From the NCBI GenBank assembly GCA_023480735.1, contig JAMCXB010000062.1, positions 1 to 64,000 on the forward strand: a stretch of DNA of 64,000 nucleotides, read 5' to 3'. Source of the DNA: Bacteroidota bacterium (lineage in GTDB: Bacteria; Bacteroidota; Ignavibacteria; Kryptoniales; JAKASW01). Shown one piece after another: positions 34,805 through 44,981 of this stretch; within the stretch, counting starts at the first letter, position 1, and every line of letters begins with the position of its first letter. A model generated the notes under the pieces. The model saw nothing but the letters and a program-made list of their open reading frames with translations, did not search any database and was not told the origin of the DNA. The translations under genes and the position numbers were made by a program.

Positions 34805-35905
34805 ATGGCAAAATCCAAATTTTTAAGCGGAAAAAAAATTGTACCCCAGCCGATTCCGAAAGGAATCAAAGTTACTGAATTAGTCGATAACTACTTTCAG
34901 GCTTACAATGCAGCACGTTTGCGGGAAGCAGCACAACTCTTTGCGCAGAAGATGCTTGATCCTGATGTCACAATAGGCATGAGTCTAACCGGTGCTCTCA
35001 CTCCGGCTGGTCTGGGCGGATCATGCGTTGTTCCTCTAATCAAGGCTGGATTCGTCGACTGGATTGTTTCCACAGGAGCAAATCTCTACCACGATACACA
35101 TTTTGCGATAGGACATTCTCTCCACAAGGCGAGCCCGTTTGTCGATGACAGGACCCTGCGCAAAGAAGGCGTAATTCGAATTTACGATATTCTCTTCGAT
35201 TATAAGGTTCTTCTGTCTACAGACTCCTTTTTCAGATATTTAATTGCACAGCCCGAATTCCAAAGAGAAATGGGTACTGCTGAGTTCCATTACAGGGTTG
35301 GGAAGTATGTTGCGGCCCGGGAGAAAAAACTGGGAATAAAACACAGCTCCGTTCTCGCTACTGCGTTTAAATATGCAGTGCCTGTTTACACTTCAAGTCC
35401 CGGAGATAGCTCGATTGGAATGAACGTGGCCGCGATGGCGCTTGACGGATACGGCTTGAAGCTAGACGTGTCCAGAGACGTAAATGAAACCGCTGCAATT
35501 GTACTTGGTGCTAAGAAGAGCGGCGGCCGTAGCGGTGTCCTGATTTTCGGTGGCGGATCTCCGAAGAATTTCATGCTCCAAACTGAGCCACAAATTCAAG
35601 AAGTGCTGGGAATAAACGAGAAAGGCCATGATTTCTTCATTCAAGTTACCGATGCCAGGGCCGACACGGGCGGACTGTCGGGAGCTACGCCTTCTGAAGC
35701 GGTGAGCTGGGGAAAAGTTGATCCTAACAAGTTGCCCGACACGGTAGTTGCATACCTCGATTCAACCGTCGCAATGCCGATATTAACTTCCTATGCATTG
35801 GAGAAACGCAAGCCCAGAACACTAAAACGGCTCTATGATCATCTCCCTGAACTCATGGAGACTTTGAAGAAAGAGCACGAGAAAGCTCTGAAAAAAAACA
35901 GATGA
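34805..35905 (+). CDS. Deoxyhypusine synthase-like protein
   Basis: The 366-residue protein belongs to the deoxyhypusine synthase family. Eukaryotic members transfer the aminobutyl group of spermidine to eIF5A; bacteria lack eIF5A, and bacterial homologues have been linked to polyamine (for example homospermidine) synthesis. The catalytic lysine is retained as Lys304 in EAVSWGKV, and NAD-site segments [15 protein letters not shown] and [12 protein letters not shown] (near residue 100) are present. It overlaps argJ by 4 bases. The coupling to arginine/ornithine synthesis favours a polyamine product. The exact reaction is not determined by sequence. Confidence 0.88.
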   Translation: MAKSKFLSGKKIVPQPIPKGIKVTELVDNYFQAYNAARLREAAQLFAQKMLDPDVTIGMSLTGALTPAGLGGSCVVPLIKAGFVDWIVSTGANLYHDTHFAIGHSLHKASPFVDDRTLRKEGVIRIYDILFDYKVLLSTDSFFRYLIAQPEFQREMGTAEFHYRVGKYVAAREKKLGIKHSSVLATAFKYAVPVYTSSPGDSSIGMNVAAMALDGYGLKLDVSRDVNETAAIVLGAKKSGGRSGVLIFGGGSPKNFMLQTEPQIQEVLGINEKGHDFFIQVTDARADTGGLSGATPSEAVSWGKVDPNKLPDTVVAYLDSTVAMPILTSYALEKRKPRTLKRLYDHLPELMETLKKEHEKALKKNR

Positions 35906-37110
35906 ATCTGAAGTATGACCGCTCAATTACTTTTCCTAAAGGCTTTCGGGCCAACGGGATTGCATCTGGCATCAAGCAAAATGGCCTTCCTGACCTCGGG
36001 ATTATTGTAAGCGACAGTATTGCCAACACTGCTGCTGTCTTCACCCAAAACAAGTTTCAGGCAGCTCCGATCCTTGTTTCAAAAGATAATTTGGCAGGTC
36101 CGGCCCCCAAGTCAAGAGGAATCATAGTCAATAGCGGTTGCGCTAATGCCCTGACAGGGAAGGCAGGCATAAAGTCTGCACAGAGGGTCGTAGCCGAAGT
36201 CGCAAAGCACCTCCGCATTTCCAAGAAAGAGGTGTTGACCGCTTCTACAGGCGTAATTGGAAGACAGTTGCCGACCGATGTTATCATAGAATCCATACCC
36301 GCTCTTGTCAGCGGACTCGATAACGAATCCGACGGCGTATTCTCCCAGAGTATCATGACGACCGACAAGTTTCCGAAGCAGGTAGCTGTTGAGGTACCCA
36401 TATCTAAGAACAAAAGCTTCAGGATTGGGGCCACGGCTAAGGGTGCAGGAATGATACACCCGAACATGGCAACGATGCTCTGTTTTATTACAACAGATGC
36501 AGACATCGAACATAAGCAGCTTCAGACACTGCTGCGAAGGGCCGTCGGCGCGTCATTCAACACAATAACGGTCGATGGCGATACAAGCACGAACGACAGC
36601 GTTTTCCTGATGGCTAACGGACTCTCGGGTACCAAATTGCGAACACTGGGTGAACTTAAGATATTTGAATCTACTCTGAAAACTGTTCTACGCGAGCTTG
36701 CGACCATGATCGTTAGGGACGGCGAAGGAGCCACGCGATTTGTGAGGCTTATTGTGGAGGCCGCCGCAACTTATGATGAAGCCGTCAAGGTCGGTCGAGC
36801 CATAGGTGTTTCGCCACTCGTAAAGACTGCCATTTTCGGGGGCGATCCGAATTGGGGCAGGGTGCTGTCTGCAGTTGGGAATTGTGAAGCTAGATTCAAT
36901 CCTGCCAAAGTTGAGCTAAGGATAGGAAGCTACAGCGTTTTCAAGAAGAATGAACCTCAGAAAGTCGATCTGTCAGTTATTGAGCATCTGTTCTCACAGA
37001 AGGAAATCGAGATGACGATCAGGCTTAATGCCGGACGGGAATCGGCGCAGGTGTTCACATGCGATTTGAGTTATGATTACGTTAAAATAAACGGTGAATA
37101 CACCACCTAA
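35902..37110 (+). CDS. argJ: Glutamate N-acetyltransferase / ornithine acetyltransferase
   Basis: ArgJ transfers acetyl from N-acetylornithine to glutamate, recycling the acetyl group in arginine synthesis and releasing ornithine. The 402-residue precursor self-cleaves before Thr191 in [21 protein letters not shown] precedes it. DGDTSTND follows in the beta subunit, and [13 protein letters not shown] lies near 315. Whether it is bifunctional cannot be read. It overlaps the DHS-like gene by 4 bases, an unusual pairing. No other arg genes are seen here. Confidence 0.94.
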   Translation: MNLKYDRSITFPKGFRANGIASGIKQNGLPDLGIIVSDSIANTAAVFTQNKFQAAPILVSKDNLAGPAPKSRGIIVNSGCANALTGKAGIKSAQRVVAEVAKHLRISKKEVLTASTGVIGRQLPTDVIIESIPALVSGLDNESDGVFSQSIMTTDKFPKQVAVEVPISKNKSFRIGATAKGAGMIHPNMATMLCFITTDADIEHKQLQTLLRRAVGASFNTITVDGDTSTNDSVFLMANGLSGTKLRTLGELKIFESTLKTVLRELATMIVRDGEGATRFVRLIVEAAATYDEAVKVGRAIGVSPLVKTAIFGGDPNWGRVLSAVGNCEARFNPAKVELRIGSYSVFKKNEPQKVDLSVIEHLFSQKEIEMTIRLNAGRESAQVFTCDLSYDYVKINGEYTT

Positions 37111-37140
37111 ATCAAACAAAAACAAAAGAAGGAGTCACGT

Positions 37141-37332
37141 ATGGGAAAGTACGAAGAACTTCATCAGCTCGTAAGCAGCTTTGAAGCAGACTTCCGTAAG
37201 TTCTACGAGAAGCAAAACAAGGCCGCGGGCACCCGAGTGCGCAAACATATGGGAGAGCTGAAGAAATTTGCCCAACAGGTTCGTCAAGAGGTTCAGGAGA
37301 TCAAACAGAACATGAAAGAAGAGGGCAAGTAG
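37141..37332 (+). CDS. Histone H1-like DNA-binding protein
   Basis: The 63-residue protein is Lys/Glu-rich and helical throughout, with YEKQNKAAGTRVRKHMGELKKFAQQVR in the centre. This matches the small Hc1/histone H1-like proteins frequent in Bacteroidota and Ignavibacteria, thought to help condense DNA. An AAGGAGT ribosome site at 37129-37135 precedes ATG 37141. It follows argJ by 30 bases. The family call is good although the C-terminal Lys/Ala repeats of chlamydial Hc1 are absent. Confidence 0.82.
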   Translation: MGKYEELHQLVSSFEADFRKFYEKQNKAAGTRVRKHMGELKKFAQQVRQEVQEIKQNMKEEGK

Positions 37333-37598
37333 GTATCTTTTTTTGCGAGGCTGTCCAGAAAGTCTCCACGATCCAGAACGAAAAGCCAAAGCAGAGATAG
37401 AGTCCAGTAAGAAGGAAAAACGATAAGGAGACTGCTTTGTGGACAGCCTCACCTCTTCCATCCCACTGTCGGGTTGTACAAATTGATGTTAAAATTAGCT
37501 CCTCCAATACATCGGAGCGAGCCTCATGATAGGTTTCTCACTCTAAAGCAGGACAATCTGGTAGCGGGTTACAGTCTGCGACTCCGGCGGCAGGTCTA

Positions 37599-38279
37599 TC
37601 AAGTACGCTTCGAATCCTTCTTTTTCTTGTGTATGTCGATCATGTTCAGGTTGTCGACATAGCTTGTTGTCGACGGATCTTTCAACTCAATAAACTTGCG
37701 TGCGATTTCTTTCAGCCGGTCTGCAGTCTCGGCGATCAACTCCATGCCCTTTCCTAACTTATCATATTCCTTCTGTTTCAGTGATTTCCGCATCATGTCC
37801 AGTGCCAGGTAGATTACATTCAATGGATTGTTTATCTCGTGGCCGACGGTGGCCGCAAGTTCCAGCAAGGCAACCCTGCGAGTCAACTGCTGTATCTCCT
37901 TGTGCAAAGCCTGGACGCGCATCCCGCTTTCTACACGGGCCAGGATTTCCTGATGGGGAGCAGGTTTTGTAATATAGTCGTCGGCCCCGGCCTGGAGACC
38001 CTGCACCTGGTCCTTCATGTCACCGCGTGCGGTCAGAAGAATAATGTAGATGAACCTTAAAGTTGAGTCACTCTTAATCCACCTCGCCAATTGCTCCCCA
38101 TCTATCTCCGGCATCATCCAGTCGATCAACATCACATCAGGCATGTATCCCCTGACAATCTGAAGTGCTTCCTTACCGTTTGACGCCTCCTTAACTTCAT
38201 ATCCGCTCTTCGTAAGAAGCCGGTTAAGTATTACTCTGGCATTTGCATCGTCATCGACGAGCATTATCTTTGAATTCAC
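37599..38279 (-). CDS. Response regulator with HisKA-like output domain
   Basis: Residues 1-120 form a receiver domain: acidic pair DD at 9-10 (MLVDDD), phospho-acceptor Asp in LIDWMMPEIDG near 56, and a Lys in ITKPAPHQE. Residues ~130-200 look like a histidine-kinase dimerisation domain with the H-box GHEINNPLN, but there is no ATPase domain. It may pass phosphate on in a relay, or dimerise with the kinase encoded immediately upstream (overlap of one base). The C-terminus is Lys-rich. The domain order is uncommon. Confidence 0.85.
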   Translation of the reverse strand: MNSKIMLVDDDANARVILNRLLTKSGYEVKEASNGKEALQIVRGYMPDVMLIDWMMPEIDGEQLARWIKSDSTLRFIYIILLTARGDMKDQVQGLQAGADDYITKPAPHQEILARVESGMRVQALHKEIQQLTRRVALLELAATVGHEINNPLNVIYLALDMMRKSLKQKEYDKLGKGMELIAETADRLKEIARKFIELKDPSTTSYVDNLNMIDIHKKKKDSKRT

Positions 38280-39463
38280 TATTTCCCCTCTTTCCAGCTC
38301 GGAATTGTGAGGCGCACCGTTGTCCCGGCACCCACACCCTTGCTCGTGACTTCTATTTTTCCGCCCATCATTTCAACCAGATGTTTCGAGATGGCGAGGC
38401 CGAGGCCTGTGCCTCCGTATCTGCGGGTTGCACTTCCATCGACCTGTATGAATTTTTGAAATACTTTTTCCAGTTTATCCGTCGGAATGCCGATGCCGGT
38501 ATCTTTGACGGTAAACAGTATGTGCTTATTCCTGGCGTCGGCCGTCAGTTTTACCGTCCCCCTCGGCGTGAACTTGATGGCATTCCCAACCAGGTTGATC
38601 AACACTTGCTTGAGTTTCTGGATATCGGCGGCTGCAAACTTAGGCGGCTTCTTTGTCGAGCACTCCAGAACAAGCCCCTTCTGCTCGGCCTGCATCTCGA
38701 AGAGGGACTGAATTTCTTCTATCAGCTCGTCCACGTATACCTTCTCGATGTGTGTATCCATCGTGCCGGCTTCAATCTTTGATATGTCAAGGATATCGTT
38801 GATCACGTTGAGTAGATGATGCGAACTCTCAAGGGCATTCTTCGTGAAGAGACGCATTTCATTCTCATTCTCGTAGTAGCCCTCAGTAAGAAGAGTTAAG
38901 AAGCCGATAATCGAGTTTAAGGGAGTCCTGAGTTCGTGTGAGGTGTTGGCCAGGAATTCATCCTTGAGCTGATTTACTTCCAACAGGTGGTCGTTCATCC
39001 TTTGGATCTCTTGCATACGGAGGGAACCGTCTTCATCTCCTCTTGAACCGGTTGGTACCCTGGGCTCGGCTGCCAGCGTAATTACGCCCCCAACCACCCG
39101 CGTCTCACGATGGTTGCTCAATATGACCATTCGTTCTTTTACCAAAACCCGCTCGCCGGTTCGCTTCCTTAAATGATAGGTAACCTCTTCGGGATTTTGA
39201 TCCGTGGAGACATTATCCCTAAATGATCGAACGAGGTGAAGGTCATCTTGGTCCACGACATTTGTATCATAAAAGTCGATTTTGAAAAAGTCTCTTGCCC
39301 GATAACCGGTCAGGGAAGTGAAGCCGCCGACAGAATTTAGAGGGCGGAATCCCAGCCCGGAAAACTCAGCGATGTACATGAATCCCGGGATTTCCTCATA
39401 CAGCGATTCACTAGGCCTTCGCCCCCTGCGATTTACTTCCTTCTTTGTTTCCGCGTCTTTCAT
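38279..39463 (-). CDS. PAS-domain sensor histidine kinase
   Basis: The 394-residue kinase has a PAS sensor region (about residues 25-135, with TGYRARDFF), a HisKA domain with the phospho-acceptor in ANTSHELRTPLNSIIGF (near 180), and a HATPase domain (N box VLINLVGNAIKFT; DTGIGIP; GGTGLGLAI). No membrane helix is seen, so it senses a cytoplasmic signal. The downstream response regulator gene overlaps by one base. The stimulus is unknown. Confidence 0.93.
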   Translation of the reverse strand: MKDAETKKEVNRRGRRPSESLYEEIPGFMYIAEFSGLGFRPLNSVGGFTSLTGYRARDFFKIDFYDTNVVDQDDLHLVRSFRDNVSTDQNPEEVTYHLRKRTGERVLVKERMVILSNHRETRVVGGVITLAAEPRVPTGSRGDEDGSLRMQEIQRMNDHLLEVNQLKDEFLANTSHELRTPLNSIIGFLTLLTEGYYENENEMRLFTKNALESSHHLLNVINDILDISKIEAGTMDTHIEKVYVDELIEEIQSLFEMQAEQKGLVLECSTKKPPKFAAADIQKLKQVLINLVGNAIKFTPRGTVKLTADARNKHILFTVKDTGIGIPTDKLEKVFQKFIQVDGSATRRYGGTGLGLAISKHLVEMMGGKIEVTSKGVGAGTTVRLTIPSWKEGK

Positions 39464-39847
39464 CGATTTTTGTGGCCTATTTTATATAATCTGCCTAATC
39501 AGTTGTCGGAATTCCACAACAAAACTTCACCTCCGCAATTTTAATCTTGGCTCCTTCAATCGGAGGTTGAATAGTGGAAGGGCTGCCGGGACAGAATATC
39601 CCTTCCAAAGGAGGGTATCGGGCATTCTATCGCCGAGCCTTATGAGCCGTGTAAGTCCGAATGTCCCATCAAGATTCGATTCGAAGATTCTCACAATGGG
39701 CTGACCGCTCGCCTATGTTTCAACTGCGCATATATTATCCGAATTGGGAGACCACGCAATCCTAAACAGCTCACTCCCAAGTAGTCTGAAGCTGTGCCTG
39801 CTTGCGCTAACCAATCCTTAAACAAAGGATAAAGGTTGAAAGCAAGT
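39464..39847 (-). other. Intergenic region upstream of the kinase
   Basis: This 384-base gap lies between the kinase start and the end of the DUF4175 gene. No reading frame with coding character, RNA gene or strong hairpin is visible. It should contain the promoter of the kinase-regulator pair. Confidence 0.4.
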
Positions 39848-42800
39848 CTAATCCGGGCTCTTATTCAGGAGTTGATAATAGCGCAGGATTATCTTCTGGT
39901 ACTCAGGTGGAAAATTCTGACGAATGAGCTTGAGGAGCTGCTGCTCCTGCTGTGAATTTGCGTTTGTCAGGTTCAATTCTGCCGGACTTTTTCCGGTAAC
40001 ATCCTTTCCGGCCCTGGCAACTCTCTGGTTATCGTAGTCGCGCTGGCGGATTGAACGCGAGGCATCGAGCATCCTCGACAATATCTGCTGTTGGCGCTGA
40101 ATGGTTTCCTGCTTGATATTTCTGCTCTGCATGTCGGATACAACACGCTTCATGTCCTTTGCGATCTGGTCCAGGCTGCCGAGAACTCTCTCTCTTTCCT
40201 GGGACTGCTGAGTTTCGCGGGCAAGCTGTTCCAGCGATTTTCTGATTGCCTCCTGTTGAGCAGCAAGCCTGGCGAGTTCCGCCTGTTGCTGCATCGTGAG
40301 ACTGCCATTCTCTCCCAGCTTCTGAGTGAGAGCGTTCAGGCTCTCCTGTTGACCTGCCAACTGTTGAAGCTGCTGCATGAGTGAAGAACCGCCCGGTGCG
40401 CCTTGTCCCTGCATCATCGCCTGCAGAGTGTTCTGAATAGTCATAACTGCCTTGTTCATGGATCCCATTGCCTGGCGCTGCGGGTCGGCAGCGCTCGATT
40501 GGCCGGACCTTTGCTGAAGCTGGTTGAGTGCCTGCTGCATTTGTCCGTACGCCTGCCCTATCTGACGCCCCATTTGCGGAGTCACCGAGAAACTCTTGTT
40601 CGAGAGCTGCATCATCTGCTGGGCCGTGTAATTCAGTTCCTGCATGAGCTCGTTTTGCTTGTCGGATAGGGACCTCGTCACGCTTGGACTCTGGCTCGAT
40701 TGTTCAGTCTGGTTCATGAGAGATTCCTGCTTCTTGGAGACGTCCAGCAGGTTTTGCTGGGCCTTGCGCAATGCATTCATCGTTTCTCTCTGCTGGTTGC
40801 GCATCATCTCTTTCTGTGCCTCGGAAATCGACTGCTTGAAGTCCTGAAGTGCGGATGAGATTTGCTGCTGCGAAGACATTGCCTTTGAGAAGTCTCCCTT
40901 TGCCAGCTGCTGCTGAGCATCCTGGATTTTCTGTCCTACGTTAGACTTTTGAAGATTCTCTTCCGCCTCGCCGAGCTTTTTCATCGGCATCTCGCTTGCG
41001 AACTGACTCATCTTTTTCTTGAGATCCGACATAGCGCGGTTAGTGTTTGTCAGATCTTTCTCCAACTGCTTCTGTCGTTCTGAGAGCTGGTCGCGGGCCT
41101 GAGTGCTGCTCGAGTCTCCTCCGGCGGTCGACTTCTCAATCTCCTTCTGCTGGTCGACCATTTGTCCGGCGCGTTTCTGAAGTTCGTCGAGCTTCTGCGC
41201 TATCTCCACGCGTTTAATGAGGTTCAATGTGCGCTCTATGCTCTTGCGAAGCATGTCTTCGTTGACCTTGAAGTTCTGCATCGCCTGGCGCACCATGTTC
41301 GGATTCAAAGACTGAATAGCCTGTTGAAGCTTTTTCAGAGCCTCCTGAAACTCGGGCGAATTTATCTCCTGAAGGGCCTTTTGCAGCTCGAGATACTTCT
41401 CGAGAGTCTGAGGCGAAATTATCTTGTTCTCCAGCATCTTTTGCGTCATGGATTCGACTTGCTTCTTCACGTTGTCAATTTTCTTTTGCAGGCTGTCGAA
41501 CCTCTGGAGAACGTTCTGCATGTTTTTTTCCTGCTCCCAGCTCAACTGCTGGGTGGCGGTCTTCATGTCCTCAGACATTTTGTCGATTTGCTGCTGAAGC
41601 TCATCGGACCTGCTCAATGCATCCTCAGTCTTTGAAATAAGGTCGCTGTGCTCGCTGTCTGCCGAAGCGAAAACCTGATTGAGGGATGGAAGTCTTAGCT
41701 GGTACTCTGCGCTTACGGTCGCTTTTGGGCCGCTCACCAAATCGTTGTCGAATACCTTCGCGTGGTAACTAATTACGTCCTCCGGGACGAGACTCAGCGA
41801 CGTAAGATCCCAAACGTATGAGATCTCCTCTGAACCGGCAGATTTGCTCGGCAGAGGAATTTCAATTTGACGGTAATTCTTCTCAGGCGGAACATACTTT
41901 GAACTTATGAGCTTGTATTCAAGAAGGAGTTTCGTAAACCCATAGTCATCGCTCACAGTGATCTTGAGCGGAAGCTGCATATCCCTGTTCAAATCAACAT
42001 CTCTTCCGGGATACGTAATCTCGCAGGTCGGATATTCATCCTTCACGGCTTTTATGGAATAAACTATCGGGTCGCGATTCAGCAGGCTGTCGTCGTCAGC
42101 CAGGCGAAGCACGTATTTTGTTGTCCGGGTGACAGTGACGCTTCCGCTGGCACTCGTCCCATTAACCGAAAACTCCTTCTTCGTGGTATCCTCAAAGGCT
42201 ATCCACGCTGATTTAAGCTCCTTGTTGGCGTGCAGCGTAAACTCCGCGCGCGTACCGATCAGCGCCGTGAAATCTCCTATGTTGTCCTGAAGAGTCTCGG
42301 CAACCTTGTGCGTGTAAGCGGGATAAACGAGAGTCACCGCAAAACTCTGAACTATCGGCAGGTCAACTACCTTTACATGATATTCCTCCGTGCGTTGGTC
42401 ACCCGCCGAAACATAATAATCCAGAGTATTCCTTAAATTGGGCAATTCATATCGATATACACCACTGGTCGTCTCTTTCAGCCTGTGCGTTTCGAAATCC
42501 TGCTCGCCCGCATATCTCTCGCTCAGAGTAATCTCAGCCGGGGGCTCCTTCAAGCCCAACGAAGTCAACTTAGCGGTAATCCGGAGCGTATCGCCGCGGG
42601 AGAGTTCAGTGCTACCCGGTACGACTTCTATCGAATAGGCTAGCGGTGTGGGAAATCTGTTTGTGAAGTTTATGACTTTGAACAGTGCCGACGAAGACTG
42701 TCCCAGGAAAAGGATGAAAAGGAGAAACATCGCCGCGAACGAACCCGACAGGGCGAGCTTTGAAGTCCTCGTCGATCTATACCTTAAAGCTTTACCAAAA

Positions 42801-43246
42801 TCGAGATGAGAGGCACCTTGAAATATCTGCTCGATATAGGCTAGAGCGAGTTCATCGGAATAAAATCTGCCGGTCTTGTTTGACAGTAGTTCGACTGCGT
42901 TCCTCAATCTGTCCTTGATGTCGGGGAACGCATTTCCGACTTCAAGCGATACTTCGGCTATGTCGACAGTGAGCGGCTTCCTGAAATACTTCAATAAGTT
43001 TGGCACCAGTTCCCTTATTATGAAGAACAGGACGACGAGGACTGAGGCAAAGAAAAGGACCGCTCTTCCGGCGGTACCGAAATCAAAGACAGCCTCAAGA
43101 AACGCTGAGAACGTAACAACGATTAGAAGGGCAGAACCTGTCACAAAAATCCCGCTAATAATATGCGAGAGAATCTTTTTACGGTAGACTCTTCGAAGTG
43201 TGTTCAGCACTTCCGAGTTCTGCAATCCTGAAGAAGTAGCTTCCAT
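39848..43246 (-). CDS. Giant membrane protein, DUF4175 family
   Basis: The 1132-residue protein has membrane helices near residues 30-55 and 60-78, and another near 165-185. A large extracytoplasmic part with Ig-like beta domains (about 200-520) follows. From ~540 to ~1090 it is a Gln/Met/Lys-rich coiled coil. This matches DUF4175 proteins, often encoded beside DUF4159, MoxR and DUF58 genes of the Bat/aerotolerance type. The function is unknown; a scaffold or stress-related envelope role is suspected. It lies directly after a DUF4159 gene (3-base gap). Confidence 0.82.
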   Translation of the reverse strand: MEATSSGLQNSEVLNTLRRVYRKKILSHIISGIFVTGSALLIVVTFSAFLEAVFDFGTAGRAVLFFASVLVVLFFIIRELVPNLLKYFRKPLTVDIAEVSLEVGNAFPDIKDRLRNAVELLSNKTGRFYSDELALAYIEQIFQGASHLDFGKALRYRSTRTSKLALSGSFAAMFLLFILFLGQSSSALFKVINFTNRFPTPLAYSIEVVPGSTELSRGDTLRITAKLTSLGLKEPPAEITLSERYAGEQDFETHRLKETTSGVYRYELPNLRNTLDYYVSAGDQRTEEYHVKVVDLPIVQSFAVTLVYPAYTHKVAETLQDNIGDFTALIGTRAEFTLHANKELKSAWIAFEDTTKKEFSVNGTSASGSVTVTRTTKYVLRLADDDSLLNRDPIVYSIKAVKDEYPTCEITYPGRDVDLNRDMQLPLKITVSDDYGFTKLLLEYKLISSKYVPPEKNYRQIEIPLPSKSAGSEEISYVWDLTSLSLVPEDVISYHAKVFDNDLVSGPKATVSAEYQLRLPSLNQVFASADSEHSDLISKTEDALSRSDELQQQIDKMSEDMKTATQQLSWEQEKNMQNVLQRFDSLQKKIDNVKKQVESMTQKMLENKIISPQTLEKYLELQKALQEINSPEFQEALKKLQQAIQSLNPNMVRQAMQNFKVNEDMLRKSIERTLNLIKRVEIAQKLDELQKRAGQMVDQQKEIEKSTAGGDSSSTQARDQLSERQKQLEKDLTNTNRAMSDLKKKMSQFASEMPMKKLGEAEENLQKSNVGQKIQDAQQQLAKGDFSKAMSSQQQISSALQDFKQSISEAQKEMMRNQQRETMNALRKAQQNLLDVSKKQESLMNQTEQSSQSPSVTRSLSDKQNELMQELNYTAQQMMQLSNKSFSVTPQMGRQIGQAYGQMQQALNQLQQRSGQSSAADPQRQAMGSMNKAVMTIQNTLQAMMQGQGAPGGSSLMQQLQQLAGQQESLNALTQKLGENGSLTMQQQAELARLAAQQEAIRKSLEQLARETQQSQERERVLGSLDQIAKDMKRVVSDMQSRNIKQETIQRQQQILSRMLDASRSIRQRDYDNQRVARAGKDVTGKSPAELNLTNANSQQEQQLLKLIRQNFPPEYQKIILRYYQLLNKSPD

Positions 43247-43249
43247 CGC

Positions 43250-43957
43250 TTAATGTGTTAGTGCCCAGTAAACGAGGTTTGTTCCAAATTCGAGCGCCTC
43301 AAGTCGTTTTGACTCAGGGTCCTTGTGCACCTCCGGCGGGTCCCAGCCGTCTGAAGGGTTGCTTTCGTAGGTGTAGTAGACGACAAGTCGGTTGTCGAGA
43401 AAGATCCCGAAACCTTGGGGCGGCTTCCCGTTATGCTCGTGTGTCTTCGGAACGCCCTTCGGAAAATTGAATACACAATGATACATTCCGTACGAAAATG
43501 GAAGCTCGACCAGCGGCTTATCGGGGAAGACCTTCTTTATCTCTCTTCGAAAGGCGGCATCCATCCCATAGTCATCATCAGCGTACAGGAAGCCACCTTT
43601 CTCGAGATATTCTTTCAGACGTTGTACCTGATCATCGGTGAAACGAATGTTACCGTGCCCGGTCATGAATATCATGGCATATGAGAATATATCGTCGCTC
43701 ATTATGTCGACATAGTAGTAATTCGGATCTACGTCAATATTAGTCCGCTGCCTCACGAATTGCAGGAGAGTAGGTTCTTCCAGGGGATCATTATACCAGT
43801 CTCCGCCGCCGTCGTATTTCAGCCTCGCGATCCTGAACGCGCTTGTCTTCTGCGCGAGGACCTCATGGACAAAACCGAAGGAAATCGCGAAGCCCAAAAC
43901 GGTTATCCAAAGAATTTTCATCAATCCAAATCTAAAGAAGGGGGTAAGGAGATTCAA
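43250..43957 (-). CDS. DUF4159 domain protein, copy A
   Basis: This ~235-residue exported protein has a signal peptide (cleavage after VLAQ). The core resembles a glutamine-amidotransferase-like fold: FRIARLKYDGGGDWYND, MTGHGNIRFTDDQVQRL, GGFLYADDDYGMD and PFSYGMYHCVF. DUF4159 proteins are uncharacterised. The TTG at 43957 has GGAG five bases upstream; ATG 43921 is the alternative. It is closely similar to the copy at 44208-44882 and abuts the DUF4175 gene, so it probably works with it. Confidence 0.82.
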   Translation of the reverse strand: MNLLTPFFRFGLMKILWITVLGFAISFGFVHEVLAQKTSAFRIARLKYDGGGDWYNDPLEEPTLLQFVRQRTNIDVDPNYYYVDIMSDDIFSYAMIFMTGHGNIRFTDDQVQRLKEYLEKGGFLYADDDYGMDAAFRREIKKVFPDKPLVELPFSYGMYHCVFNFPKGVPKTHEHNGKPPQGFGIFLDNRLVVYYTYESNPSDGWDPPEVHKDPESKRLEALEFGTNLVYWALTH

Positions 43958-44207
43958 GATAACTCCGGATTGGCACTGGGCCGCTTCCGCTTATAATACT
44001 CGGTAGAGATAGGAGGGATTTACGGCGGCAATCCCGGACCGGCGTGCAGTAAGATAAAGGTTTATGCGGACTGGACTCCTTTCCATGCGGTGACCGTACC
44101 CGCCTCACCCGGTAACTTTATCTCCGGTGTGCGAATTTTACTTTCAAACGTTTCGTGGGGAGATTCTTGAGTTGAGCCTGGTCGATTGGGGCGTTCCCCG
44201 GCAAACT

Positions 44208-44882
44208 TCAGTGCGTCAAGGCCCAATAGATGAGGTTAGTTCCGAACTTCAGCGCCTCGAGCCGCGTTGCTTCCGGATCTCCGTGTACTGATGGCGGATC
44301 CCATCCGTCTGAGGGATTGCTCTCAGCGGTGTAATAGACGGCAAGCCTCTTTCCGATGAAGATTCCGTAGCCCTCCGGCGGTTTACTGTCTCCCCAATCC
44401 TGTGTCTTAGGCACTCCATTGGGGAAGTTATAGACACAGTGGTACAGTCCATAGGAAAACGGAAGTTCCACAAGCGGCTTGTTAGGCAAGACTTTCTTGA
44501 TCTCTCTTCGGAATGGACCGTCCATGCCGTAATCGTCGTCGGCGTAAAGGAACCCGCCGTCTTCAAGATACTGTCTAAGCCGTTCCGCCTGCTGGTCTGT
44601 GAATCTGATATTGCCGTGTCCGGTCATGAATATAAACGGATACGTAAATATGTTGTCGTTGGATATGTTGACGGGATAGAAGTTGGGATCTACGTTTATG
44701 TCCGTGTGCTTTCGAACAAACTGAAGGAGAGTCGGTTCTTCCATCGGTCCGTTGTACCAGTCGCCTCCGCCGCCATAATGCAGACGTGCGATTCTGAATG
44801 CGCTCGATTTACCTGCGTACGAACTCCCCGCCGGTACGAACGCTATCACTGAAATGAATAGTGCGAGATATACCTTCTTCAT
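44208..44882 (-). CDS. DUF4159 domain protein, copy B
   Basis: The ~224-residue protein (from ATG 44882; an upstream ATG at 44918 is possible) has a signal peptide ending SSYAG. The mature part is highly similar to copy A: FRIARLHYGGGGDWYN, MTGHGNIRFTDQQAERL, GGFLYADDDYGMDGPF, ESNPSDGWDPPSVHGDPEA. The two genes are a tandem duplication separated by ~250 bases of non-coding DNA. Both keep the same conserved residues, so both are probably active. The role is unknown. Confidence 0.8.
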   Translation of the reverse strand: MKKVYLALFISVIAFVPAGSSYAGKSSAFRIARLHYGGGGDWYNGPMEEPTLLQFVRKHTDINVDPNFYPVNISNDNIFTYPFIFMTGHGNIRFTDQQAERLRQYLEDGGFLYADDDYGMDGPFRREIKKVLPNKPLVELPFSYGLYHCVYNFPNGVPKTQDWGDSKPPEGYGIFIGKRLAVYYTAESNPSDGWDPPSVHGDPEATRLEALKFGTNLIYWALTH

Positions 44883-44981
44883 TTGAGTCAATCTATGTAA
44901 ACGCTCTTCATGTGTCAAGACAGACGGGTATCTTGTTCCTCAATTCAAATTGAAGTTTATCGTGAGGAATTAGTAAGTTAG

